Below, in pieces: positions 46,752-59,422 of a stretch of 64,000 nt of DNA. Position 1 is the first letter of the stretch. Every line of letters begins with the position of its first letter. This DNA comes from Trichomonas vaginalis G3 (lineage: Eukaryota; Parabasalia; Trichomonadida; Trichomonadidae): NCBI RefSeq assembly GCF_026262505.1, contig NC_067203.1, positions 22,177,411 to 22,241,410 on the forward strand. Reading direction: 5' to 3'. A program made the translations under genes and the position numbers. The notes beneath the pieces were generated by a model. It saw only the letters and a program-made list of their open reading frames with translations, searched no databases and was not told the origin of the DNA.

Positions 46752-49238
46752 TCAAACTTGATTTGATTTCGATAATATCGAATTAATTGCATTTTGTAGA
46801 TGAACTGAGTAAGAAGCGTTCAAATGGATACCATCAAAGATATATTCGTTCTTAACTCTTCGATCCTTTCCTTCCGTCATCACCAAATTTTGGAAGAAAT
46901 CTAAAAAGAAAACATTTTCATTTGCTGTGGCCGTAATTTTCTGAGCAATGCATTCATTAAATGTTTGTGCGTAAAGATGGCTTTCTAATCCAGTTGGAGG
47001 AACCGGATGAACGAATACTTTGCATTTACGACGATTTGAGACTTCCAAAGCAGTCTGGCATATTTTTTCTGCTAAAGGAATGAATCCATCCGTAAATGTA
47101 TCGTATTCTACCCTTGAAATTTTGGAAAATATTCTTTCATGGCAGTCAAAGTGTCCCAATACCAAAACTACATCGCTATTCTCTTCTATTTTGTCAACAG
47201 CCTTCCAGAAAAGATTTTTAATTGGGTTACTTTCGTTTAATTTTTGTATCGAAAGATTATCAACGAAACGAGGCATCACAGTTCTCTTTTCTCCCTGTAT
47301 TTCGATATCAGAAAACGAAAGAGGAAGGATATGGGAGTCTCCGAGGAAGTAAATTGGCTTTTTCAGGTTAATTTCGGATGGAAGAGCTCTGGAAAGGGCT
47401 GAAATCAACGCGAATGTCGGGACCTCTTCATTTATGACTGATCTAGTGAAGTTAAAGTCCTTTACGTGAGGAATAATTGCATCTCCAATCGCCAGACTTG
47501 TTTTTATGTATCCATTCGTGAACAGCGTGTACTGTAGGATGATTAAGAACCAAAACACGTCAAGTTGTTCCATATGGAAGTTGTGTTCTTTAGATCCGAA
47601 CAAAATTGGAACAATTCCGTTTGTTATTTGGATTTCTACAGTTATTTCCTTCTTCTGTTCAACCTCAGGTACCTGCTCTTCCTCTTCTATGTCTTCTTCT
47701 TCAATAATTTCTTGGGATTCTTCATGAGATTCTGAATTTGCGTCGTTTTCATCAGGTTTTTCTGTTTCTTCAGCATTATTCTCGCTGGTTGATTGGGTTT
47801 CTGGTGCTTGTTCTGTCGGATTTAGAGAATTATTTTCAATTTCTTCTTGTTTTTCTTCGGATTTTGGTTCTTCTTGTTTCTTTTCTTCTGTTTTTTCTGT
47901 TTCCGGAATAAACTCAGTGGTGATAGTAAGTGTCACTTTTTGAGGTTCACCTTGTGTCACTTTTCCAACTTCACTATCTGTCACTTTTTGATCAATTCCA
48001 TTTTCTTCTTTTTTAACGAAAGAATTCGACAAATGAATGAAATCTATCTTTTGTATTATCTCAGCGAAGAAGTCCTTTCTCTCTAGAACCCTATTTATGA
48101 ACGGCATTGCTGCATCTAACGTTGCAATCACGGATTGACTGACGCAAAGGGTATTTTCCAGGAAAATAAGGGCAATTGATGGATCGCAAGGTGATAAATC
48201 AAGGGAATCCTTCAAGAACGACCTCGCAACTTCACATGATCCATGGGAATGTAAAATGTGACCGATAATAAACAAAATCTTCGGATCGTTCATACCATCG
48301 CCGAGTTCACTACGTAAGATCTGACTTTGGATCTCGTTTTTGACCGAATTTCCGATAAATTCGCATGTTGCCTTATGAAATGGGTCAATTGTAAACGTTT
48401 GCATGGCCGTGTGAAGTGCGTCGTAAACTCTACCTTGGTAGTAAAGCGTTTGCGATATAAGAATCGACGCTTTGAGATTTGTCGGATTATTCGTCGCAAT
48501 TGGCTGAAGAAGGGACATTGCTTGGTCGTAAGCTCCTGTTTCGATAAGATTACGTGCTATATTGCATGAAATATCGTCTGCTGTCTGTTGGTTCCTTGGC
48601 AGAAGTAATAATAGTCTTTTGTAGTAAATAATAGCGTCATTGTAGTTTCCTGAGAGTTGGTGAGCTTTGGCAAGTAGTTTGAGAGTGATGCGATCATCTG
48701 GAAACTTGGTTAAGTTGGCCGTGGCCATGGATATGGCAGTTTTGTATCTCTTCGCTTTTAAATAGATGCGAATCTGGTACTGGTAAGGTACTGGTGAGTC
48801 CTTGTTCGTTTGCGATGCATGGAGAAAGATTTGGAAAGCGCATTGGTAATCTTTGATCGCATAATAGTTTTTTCCTTGCTGTATTAGCTTATCAAACTTT
48901 GATTCTGTTTCAATTTCTCCTTCTGAGTCTGAGTCTGAATATAAATCAGGCATTGGCGTATATTCTGACAAAATTAAATCAAATTCTTCAGTACCAAGTG
49001 ATAATATTGGTGTGTTCATATCGGATATCAATACTGGATCCTTTTCATCTAAAGGATCTGAAATGTCTAATAAGTATAGTTTTAATTTTGACGAATCAAG
49101 TTGAAGATTTGCGTCAATTTGCTTTATTTGAGCTAAAAACTTGGCTACAACATCCGCTACTGTTACAGTAGTTTCGGTATGTGCAATCCTATATCCTTGT
49201 AAATATGATGTTCTGTCTAAAAAAACAAAAAATTCCAT
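46752..49238 (-). CDS. TPR protein with C-terminal SGNH/GDSL-like domain
   Basis: 828 residues from the ATG at 49238 (MEFFVFLDRTSYLQGY); an upstream in-frame ATG at 49352 overlaps the divergent bromodomain gene and is rejected. Residues ~130-370 hold about six TPR-like repeats (YNDAIIYYKRLLLLLPRN, YDQAMSLLQPIATNNPTN). Residues ~420-540 are an acidic Glu/Lys/Ser-rich linker. The C-terminal ~210 residues resemble SGNH hydrolases: YFLGDSH (Ser near 633), LVLGHFDCHE and DGIHLN near 800-805. A catalytic triad of Ser, Asp and His is thus plausible. Substrate unknown. Confidence 0.78.
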   Translation of the reverse strand: MEFFVFLDRTSYLQGYRIAHTETTVTVADVVAKFLAQIKQIDANLQLDSSKLKLYLLDISDPLDEKDPVLISDMNTPILSLGTEEFDLILSEYTPMPDLYSDSDSEGEIETESKFDKLIQQGKNYYAIKDYQCAFQIFLHASQTNKDSPVPYQYQIRIYLKAKRYKTAISMATANLTKFPDDRITLKLLAKAHQLSGNYNDAIIYYKRLLLLLPRNQQTADDISCNIARNLIETGAYDQAMSLLQPIATNNPTNLKASILISQTLYYQGRVYDALHTAMQTFTIDPFHKATCEFIGNSVKNEIQSQILRSELGDGMNDPKILFIIGHILHSHGSCEVARSFLKDSLDLSPCDPSIALIFLENTLCVSQSVIATLDAAMPFINRVLERKDFFAEIIQKIDFIHLSNSFVKKEENGIDQKVTDSEVGKVTQGEPQKVTLTITTEFIPETEKTEEKKQEEPKSEEKQEEIENNSLNPTEQAPETQSTSENNAEETEKPDENDANSESHEESQEIIEEEDIEEEEQVPEVEQKKEITVEIQITNGIVPILFGSKEHNFHMEQLDVFWFLIILQYTLFTNGYIKTSLAIGDAIIPHVKDFNFTRSVINEEVPTFALISALSRALPSEINLKKPIYFLGDSHILPLSFSDIEIQGEKRTVMPRFVDNLSIQKLNESNPIKNLFWKAVDKIEENSDVVLVLGHFDCHERIFSKISRVEYDTFTDGFIPLAEKICQTALEVSNRRKCKVFVHPVPPTGLESHLYAQTFNECIAQKITATANENVFFLDFFQNLVMTEGKDRRVKNEYIFDGIHLNASYSVHLQNAINSILSKSNQV

Positions 49239-49278
49239 TTTAGTTTGAAGATCTTCAATAAAAAAGTGACAAAATGAA
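49239..49278. promoter_or_regulatory. 40-bp divergent promoter (TPR-SGNH / bromodomain)
   Basis: Holds ttcaaactaaa on the minus strand and ttcaataaaaaagtgacaaa on the plus strand, each just before an ATG. The plus leader is close to that of the Sec23-like gene (tcaaaaagtgacaa). Confidence 0.45.
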
Positions 49279-49677
49279 ATGTTAAAACGAGATGAACAGG
49301 ATTTTGCGAATAAAGTGATGCAGGAGATAGATAATAAGAAAATTTCAATCATGTTCCAGAAACCTGTCGATCCAGATCGTGATAATTGTCCAGATTATGA
49401 CGAAGTTATCAAAAATCCAATGTGCTTAGATGTTGTAAAACAAAAACTTGCTGCAAACAAGTATAATACGTTTTCTGCATGGATTAGTGACGTAAATTTG
49501 ATCTGGAATAACGCACAAACATATAATTCAAAATATTCAGCACTATATCTAATGGCCAAAGATATTCAGCTTTGGTTTTGGAAAAGACTCGAGAGTGCTC
49601 CTAAAAATGACAGCGGAAAATGGCTATCTAAAGTTCAAAAGGTTTTAACACAAATTCAGAACGATATTGAACAATAA
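49279..49677 (+). CDS. Small bromodomain protein
   Basis: 132 residues, almost entirely one bromodomain: helix Z (DEQDFANKVMQEI), the ZA loop with FQKPVDP and PDYDEVIKNPM, helix B/C with DVNLIWNNAQTYN, and N83 of the YN pair that normally binds acetyl-lysine. A C-terminal helix follows. Known: bromodomains read acetylated histones. It has no other domain and may act as a subunit of a chromatin complex. It is divergently paired with the TPR gene. Confidence 0.88.
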   Translation: MLKRDEQDFANKVMQEIDNKKISIMFQKPVDPDRDNCPDYDEVIKNPMCLDVVKQKLAANKYNTFSAWISDVNLIWNNAQTYNSKYSALYLMAKDIQLWFWKRLESAPKNDSGKWLSKVQKVLTQIQNDIEQ

Positions 49678-50902
49678 CACCACAATCCACTTATCACATT
49701 TACATTTTCAGCTGTATATTAATGATATTATGTTTGGTATTTTTTATATATTATATTATTTTGTTTTAGTTTGATTTCTAAACGCTTTTACCATGCTTTT
49801 ATCACTTAAGATTTACTTATTGTTTGGTCCAAATTAAGAAAATCAATTTAATAGTTTAAAGTTTTGAAATTTACGAAGTATTTCAACTCATACGCGTGAT
49901 CTCGAAGGAAATCATTTTTTTAATTTTCGCCTTAAGGATGTACTGACGCCCATCTGACAACTGACGTGGAGCATGATTTGAACTATAACTTTAATGACTA
50001 GAATTGAGTTGCACACTATACGGGCGTAAGTAAGCCCTTAAAATTCCAATTGAATTTAAATTGAGAAATTGTCAAACCGGCTGCAATGCACTCTTAATTT
50101 CAATTTTTAAAATTATCATCATTCATAACTGATGCAAGTAATTTTTCAGCAGTTGTATTATAAAAGAATACTCAGAGAGTTGAAAGCATATAATAATATT
50201 ACTTTTGACTGATCGAAATCGAAATTTTTGACTTCGAATCAGAATTATGTTGAACAAACAAAGCAAATGATGCTATCCAAAACATAGAGAAGTTTGATAT
50301 CCCTACGACCTTGATTAATATAAAATCATTAGGAAATAATATATGTATAATATAATTGCTAGTTACTTAAGTCTGCACTTACGCCCATCTGATTTTAATT
50401 CAATTTTTTGAGAACTGGCGTGAAGCATTATTATACTTAATTGAAGGTTATGCCATAGGGGCATAAGTATACCCTTATTGAATTAATTATGAATTAATCT
50501 TCATTTTTCCTGCCATATTTAAGCACCATAGTGCTTAACATATAAGGAAATTATATTTCAACATTAAAACCTTGAGTTATATTTGATAATTTTAGTATGA
50601 TTATAATATCCAAAACCAATCGAGATTCTGGATTTATTTTAAATTCCGAAATTGGGTTAAATACCAGAATGGAAAGCTTTGAAACCTGCAATATAAAACT
50701 ATAATTTGATTTTACTTTATACCTTTAATTCGATAATATAATTCAATTAGACAAAAATCTTCAAGAAATGCTTGTTATTACATTAGGCAAATCAATCTTA
50801 GTAGAATTATTATTAGATATAAGGAATATGTTCAACAATTATGTTGTTTATTCTTAAATATTGTGTATTTTGCTTTTTTTTATCACAGAGTTACATAGGA
50901 AA
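49678..50902. other. Host intergenic DNA with a diverged repeat pair
   Basis: 1.2 kb without a gene that I can support. Contains the repeat pair at 49931-50070 and 50371-50510; the rest is AT-rich. Confidence 0.6.
49931..50510. repeat. Two diverged copies of a ~140-bp repeat
   Basis: 49931-50070 and 50371-50510 share, in order, acgcccatctga, cgtg-agcat, a central AT part, and ggg-cgtaagta followed by a CCCTTA stretch. Within each copy a cgccc-type start and a gggcg-type end are complementary, giving weak terminal inverted repeats. This could be a degenerate MITE pair. Confidence 0.5.
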
Positions 50903-53328
50903 TTATTCGATTTTCTTGGCACCATGGGCAACTAAGAATTTGATGACTTCCATTGAAATCATTATTTCTGCAATTTCAAGAGGGCATTCATTAAAACAGA
51001 GAAAACTAAATTTTACAATGATAAAAATGAAATAAAAGATAATGTAATAAATCATTAATAAACATGAAAAGAAATATAATGCGATGAAACAGTGATAAAT
51101 ATTAAAAGAGAAATAATACAATAAAGCAATGATTAATATAAATCGAAAGAGAATGCCATAAACATATGATCAATATGAATAAATAGATAATTCTTTAAAT
51201 CAATGATAGATATTAAAATAAAGATAATATAAAAAAATAAAGATAAATATGATAATAAAGATAATGTTACAAAGCAATGATAAATAATAAAAGAAATAAA
51301 ACTCTAGGAAACAATGATAAATATTAAGAGAAAGAGAATTACATAAAACAATGATATATATGAAAAGAAAGATAATGTAATAAAATAGTGCTAAATACGA
51401 AAAGAAAAAGGATAAGTCTTGTGTTAACATCAGCACCACGCTCAACTAAGAATCTGATAATACCTATTGAATTCGCTTTGATTGCAATACTAAGAGGGCA
51501 TTCATTAAAATAGAGAGAACATTATATGACAATGATAGAAATTAAAAGACAAAGAATGCGATAAAACATTGGTAAACATAAAAAGAAGTAAAATTTCATA
51601 AAACAATGATAATTATTAAAAGAAGGAAAATTTCATAATACAATGATAAATATGAAAAGAAAGATAATGTATTAAAACAATGATAAATATGGAAAGAAAG
51701 AGAATTGTATTGAACAATGATAAATATGGAAAGAAAGGGAATTTGATAAAATAATGAAAAATATGAAAAGAAAGGAAATTTGATAAAATAATGAAAAATA
51801 TGAAAAGAAGGGGAATTTTACAAAACATTGATAAATATGAAAAGAAAGAGAACTAGTTTCATGTTAACATCAGCACCGTGCTCAACTAAGAATCTTACAA
51901 TATCTGCTGAATCCATTTTGATTGCAACGCTAAGAGGGCATTCATTAAAAAAGATAGAACTTGATAAGACAATGATAGATTTGAAAAGAAAGAGAACTAT
52001 ATAAAACAATGATAAATATGATATAAAAGAGAATGTATTAAATCATTAATAAACATGAAAAGAAATATGATCCGATAAAACAATGATAAATATTAAAAGA
52101 AAGAGAATATCATAAAACAATGGTGTATTTGAAAAGAAAAAGAATTATATATACCAATGATAAGTATGCAAAGAAAAAGAATATTATATAACAGTGATAA
52201 ATATTAAAAGAGAAATAATGCGATAAAACAATGATAAATATGAAAATAAAGAGAATATCATTAAACAATGGTGTATTTGAAAAGAAAAAGAATTATATAT
52301 ACCAATGATAAGTATGAAAAGAAAGAGGATAAGTTTCATGCCAACATCAGCACCATGCTCAACTAAGAATCTTACAATTTCTGTTGAATCCATTTTGATT
52401 GCAATGCTAAGAGGACATTCATTGATATATTTAGGAATAGCAAGAGAATATGATAAATATTATTAGAAAGATAATTTTATAAAACAATGATAGTTATGGA
52501 AAGAAAAGTAATGTATGTTTTGTTGATGTTTTCTCCTTTAGAAAGTAAATAAGATACCACATCAAAATTTCCAAAATACATGCATTCTGCAATTGAATCA
52601 GGAGTTTGTCCAAAATTTGATTTAAGATACTCAGCAATTTCATAGTGTCGATAATTCAATGCTGTATTAATCATTCTACTAAATACTCTACCATCTTCTA
52701 TCATTTGCATAAATATGTTTTTATTTCCACCTTGAACAGCATATTTGTCTGATCTATCAGAGTATTGAGCTCCTAAATTTTTCAAAAAATTAAAACATAA
52801 TTCTGACCCATATAAAATTGCACATTCAAGTGGAGTGATTGTATAATCATTTCCCCGTTCAATATCAAGGTTTGGGAATTTACTTTTAAGATCATCAACT
52901 TTATCCCAGGCAATGTAGTATAATGGAGAATCTGTTGAATATAAATTGAGAATTTCTTCTTCTTTCATTATGTATTCGAAGCCTTCAAATTCGAAACCTT
53001 TATAACACAATAGATCTGCTAATTTCTCATTTTCTGGTTTGCGAATGCATGAAAACTCATTAGATATCTTTATATAAAGTTCTAAAAATAAATTAATTTC
53101 TTTAACCCGAATTTGTGAAAAAATATCAATCAAATAAATAGCCATTTTCATGGGTATTTTGTGGGTTTTAATAAAATCTATAATTTGGAATGAGGTTTCT
53201 AAAATATTGTTGGAATTGATATTCCAAATAATTTTTGAAGCTTGACTTGGGTATTTGAATATTTCAATGGGCTTAACATTGATGAAATCACATTCATATT
53301 CAACTGTTGGTTGCTCTGAAGTTGACAT
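50903..53328 (-). pseudogene. Ankyrin gene split by minisatellite spacers
   Basis: The start at 53328 (MSTSEQPTVEYECDF) lies after a TCAAAA initiator-like sequence. Residues 1-~275 are a DUF3447-like N-terminus. The frame ends in spacer DNA at 52477. Downstream on the same strand are four ankyrin modules: 52335-52422, 51856-51945, 51418-51510 and 50903-50992. Each starts NECPL(S/E) and ends xxHGAD or similar; the last has a natural-looking end (AHGAKKIE, stop). Between them lie ~75, 390, 345 and 425 bp of AT-rich tandem repeats at the same point of each ankyrin repeat. Canonical trichomonad intron signals (GTAYGT, ACTAACACACAG) are not seen. Either a pseudogene or an unusual split gene. Confidence 0.7.
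50993..52334. repeat. Degenerate ~36-bp minisatellite between ankyrin modules
   Basis: Units of the form aaacaatgataaatatgaaa plus agaaagagaat, many times repeated with variation, fill all spacers between the ankyrin modules. Some frames stay open for 60-80 codons of Phe/Leu/Ile-rich peptide because the unit length is near a multiple of three. I take these as by-products. Confidence 0.8.
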
Positions 53329-53732
53329 GCTTTTGAAGCCTGTTTCTGAAAATATTGTGAACACAAAACAAAATTTATATAAAAGCTCTAATTTTTCACC
53401 ATGTATTAGCCAAAATCTAGTGACAAAGATATGTGTTCCTCCTATACTTGGGAAATTGCATAAAGATATTGTAAGCTTAAAGGAATTATAATTTTTCGCC
53501 TTATTTCGTACCATGGAGCTGAAATCGAGCATATAATCATATAATTTACAATAAATTCAACTTAAGTCAACTCTTGATAAATATCAAATTAATTAATAAG
53601 AAGCCAATAAATCTAGAAGCATAGAAAGAAAAGGCTAAAAATAAAAGAATAAGAGAAGAAGAATGGAAAAGAGGAATTTATTTTTTATATATTTCATATT
53701 GAATGGCATAAACATTGTGCTATTATTGGCTG

Positions 53733-53790
53733 AAGGTTGCAATATGCCCAAAGGGTCAGCACTATCACCGGGAAGCTAGCTTTTTTTTGT
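53733..53790 (+). ncRNA. Candidate small RNA locus ending in a T8 run
   Basis: A GC-richer stretch in AT-rich DNA (ggttgcaatatgcccaaagg, then ccgggaagctagc) ending in tttttttt, as at a Pol III terminator. No known RNA family recognised and no tRNA B box. Low confidence. Confidence 0.2.
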
Positions 53791-53906
53791 CATATTTTTT
53801 ATTATCAATTTCCTAGAATTCTACATTCTAGTGATTTTTTTAAAAATTTACATTCTAGTCAACATAACATTAGATTTGTTTAAAGAAATGAACTATTATT
53901 GGATTT

Positions 53907-53954
53907 AATTTTTTCTTGATTTCCAAATAAAAATCAAGAAATCAAGAAAAAATT
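53907..53954. repeat. 17-bp perfect inverted repeat after the phosphofructokinase stop
   Basis: Arms aattttttcttgatttc / gaaatcaagaaaaaatt with a 14-nt loop, about 12 bp past the stop of the minus-strand gene. Possibly a 3'-end hairpin in its mRNA. Confidence 0.6.
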
Positions 53955-53966
53955 TAGAGATTTAGT

Positions 53967-56370
<2,404 letters not shown>

Positions 56371-59183
56371 ATGTCCGACTTTGATCTCCTTTCTATCCTT
56401 CAGAACCTGTTTTATCCGATGACGAAGTTGTTCACACATGCAGCTCCAAATAAATTCCATAGCAGAGTCCAATTTTCCTCTTCTTTTCCAAAGTTTGATA
56501 AACATCTTGAATGATAGTGACAAGACAAGGTTTCATCAACAAGCTCTCATTATAATTAATAACCAGTTTATGAAGTATCTTCTTCCAGAAGAAATAAATC
56601 AACAGATTTTGAACTTAGATGTCAATCTCCTTCAAAATTCTGAAGTTCCTCTTGAACTGAAAATCTATATCATTGGTGTATTCCAAAAACACGTATTCAA
56701 CACCTCATTTAATAACAGTCTCTCAGAAAAATGGTCAAATCTTTCCCAAATTATGACAGAATTTGTTCATATTCAAGATGACGAGCACATTAGACTTGGA
56801 GCAATGTTCTTCACAACAATTGCAATGTTTTCTTCCGAAGATGAATTATTGTCCCAAATAATTCAATATTTTCATGAGCTAACAATCGAAATTTCCATTG
56901 AGGCACGTTGTGAAATAATGAAACTTTATCTAGAGTTTTCACGTATCGAAGATCATGCAGATTTGCTTGAACCTCTTCCAGAGATGTTGCAAGTCCTTAG
57001 CGAGAATAATTTTGTTGATGTTATTGGCCATTATTTCAAGATCGATCCAAATCTTCCAAATGAAACTAAAGTGAATATTCTCAAAATTTGTTTAGACAAA
57101 TTGACCGAAGAAAACTTCTCAAGAGGCAGTTTTATCTTATCCCTCATTTCTGGTTCAATTACACATGTTCAATGCATCCAAGATTATATTTTTGAAAATC
57201 TTTCGGAAATTTTGGAATTTTTAATGGGACTCATTAGCGATTCGAACAAATTTGAACTTTTGTCAGAAGATATTCGTTATCTCATTAATTCCATTTATTC
57301 AATTGCAATAGAAAATAATCAAGATGAAGATTTTGTAGCACAGCTTAAAAGCATTGTTGAATCAAAAGATAATGCGATTATTACTAGCTTTCTTATTGCA
57401 TTTATTCCTTTATACAAAGAAGATACAAGCTTAATTGAAATTTGTTTGCAATGCATTGCTTCAGATGATCCCTATATCCAAAATAATGGTATAGTTGCAT
57501 TAACAAGGTATGCTAAGTCATATAAGAGATTCATATCTGAACAATACTATCCAACAATTTTCCAAACACTATTTCAGAGTTTTATCCAAACAGAAAACTA
57601 TGACATAGCAAAACTAATGTATATGCTCATCAAACAATCGGGAGTTACTGATTATACACAAGATTTTCTTGATTTATACAATCAAACAGAAAATATTTAC
57701 TTTTTGCTCAGTATGGAAACAAGCACAAACGACATGAATGATAGTGAATTCAGAGATTACATTGAACTTATTTTACAATCAATGTTAAAAGATATAAATC
57801 AAAAATTAGTTGAAACAGCCCTTTCTTCCCTTGTATTCTCTCTTTCAAAGAGAGATATCAGCGAAAATGAAGAAATATTAGGTATGCTTAATCAATTTGC
57901 GGAAAGGGTATTCGAAGATTTTGATTTCATGATAATCTTTAATGATTTTCCAGATTTCCTTCGTTTGTGCTGTATCCCAGCAGAAAAAAGTCCCAGAACT
58001 CATTGATCATGTGATTTCGAAGTCGCCAACTCCAGATATTATTTTTTATGATGGAAATATCAATGATTCAGAAGATTACATATCGTTTAATTATAAGAAT
58101 AGAAGTGCATACATTTCCAAAGTAGATCTTCGCATTTACCAGAAAGTTTTAAATTCATTATCTTCAATTCTAGAAGTTTACAAAGAATGCCTTGATAATG
58201 AAGCATATTTCAAGATCTATGAATATTGCTTTGGCTTGTTCCATGAATACAATTATACATTGAGCAAAATGTATGAATTAGTTTACATGTGTCTTAGCGA
58301 AATCTTCACTCAGAACAGGGCAATTGAAACTGCTGAAATATATATTCCACGATTGGTCGAAGTTGACTGTTCTTTAGATGATTTCGCAGAAACAAGAGTA
58401 AATTTGTTGATAGCCCTATCAAATATTGATGAATTATATGATAACCCAGAAACAATGAGGAATTTCTTTGAGTTGCTGAAACATGATATATCTCAGTTAC
58501 TTAATCTGAAATATGGTTATCTTAAGGCTAAATTATCAACAACTGAGGCTGAAGAAGATTGTGAATGCAAATACTTTTACGATTACATGACAATCCTTGG
58601 CAAATTGCTTGAAACAGACCTCGCAGAAGAATGTTTGGAATATTCTGCTTCAGAGGGTATAGTTTTCCCACCAGAAAATGTAACGTTCAGGTCATTTAAT
58701 GTTCTTACAGTAACCTTTTGGTCGCATGTTTGCTCACATTTTGAAAATTATTTTAATTTAGTTCCACAACTTGTAAATTATACAACACAATGCATAAGAG
58801 AAGGACTTACTCAAGAAAAAATAGCTTACATCAACTGCTTAACTATAGTAATCCTTGCTCATAACATAGAAACAATAGTTCCTCGGTATCTTAACTTATT
58901 TATAGATATGGCTATCAAAGATTCTGAATTTGCAGATACTGTGTTGCCATGTGCTTCATTAATAATCAATCACTTTTATTCAGCCCGAATTGTGAACAAA
59001 TACATGAAATACCTGCTTGAATTATTTGATGAATTCACAATATGCAATGAATTCCGTGATTTGGTCCTTAGAATAAGTGAAGACTTGCCAAATAATCCTG
59101 AGTTAAAGATTAACTCAGAAAAACTTGTCCAAGTCCAAAATTATTTTGCCTCTCAAGAATCAGAAGAGGAGGATGGTGAATAA
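56371..59183 (+). pseudogene. Importin-beta-like HEAT protein with frameshifts
   Basis: Two long frames, 56438-58006 and 57942-59183, form one HEAT-repeat protein of roughly 900 residues. They are in different frames, with the break at a run of six A (57984-57989), after which the second frame continues the same kind of repeat (VPELIDHVIS). The N-terminus may also be broken: an ATG at 56371 (MSDFDLLSILQNLFYP) looks like an importin start but is out of frame with 56438. An initiator-like ttcaaat lies before 56371. The acidic C-terminal end EESEEEDGE type is common in the family. It is either a pseudogene or has base errors at homopolymers. Confidence 0.7.
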
Positions 59184-59422
59184 TTCAATTTTTTATTTGT
59201 TATAAAAATATAATTTTCAGTTATTTTAGCTTTAATTTAATAAACATATGTGATGGTATGAGCTGAATAGGTATTTATCAATATTGGTCGATAATACAAA
59301 ATGTATTGTCCAATGTTTATTGTCAATGTAAAGAAACGTCACTTTTGTTTACAGAAAAAACCGTTTTTGTAAGAAGATTTGAGATATAACTGAATCAGGT
59401 AATTGAAATTTTTTTTTTATCG
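59184..59422. other. Short AT-rich spacer
   Basis: 239 bp between two plus-strand genes. Contains gtcacttttg, the complement of the caaaagtgac-type leader seen at other host genes. Confidence 0.4.

Larger units (their letters stand above)
53329..53966. other. Host intergenic DNA between two minus-strand genes
   Basis: Contains the upstream region of the ankyrin gene, the GC-richer block at 53733-53790 and the hairpin at 53907-53954. Confidence 0.6.

Noticed and set aside
47847..48086. Plus-strand Phe-rich frame opposite the TPR-SGNH linker
   Set aside because: Antisense of the Glu/Lys-rich linker.
51200..52009. Several 60-80 codon Phe/Ile/Leu-rich frames suggesting membrane proteins
   Set aside because: They are translations of the AT-rich minisatellite and end inside it.
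51900..52430. Canonical introns between ankyrin modules
   Set aside because: No GTAYGT donors or ACTAACACACAG acceptors of the trichomonad type seen on the minus strand at module borders.
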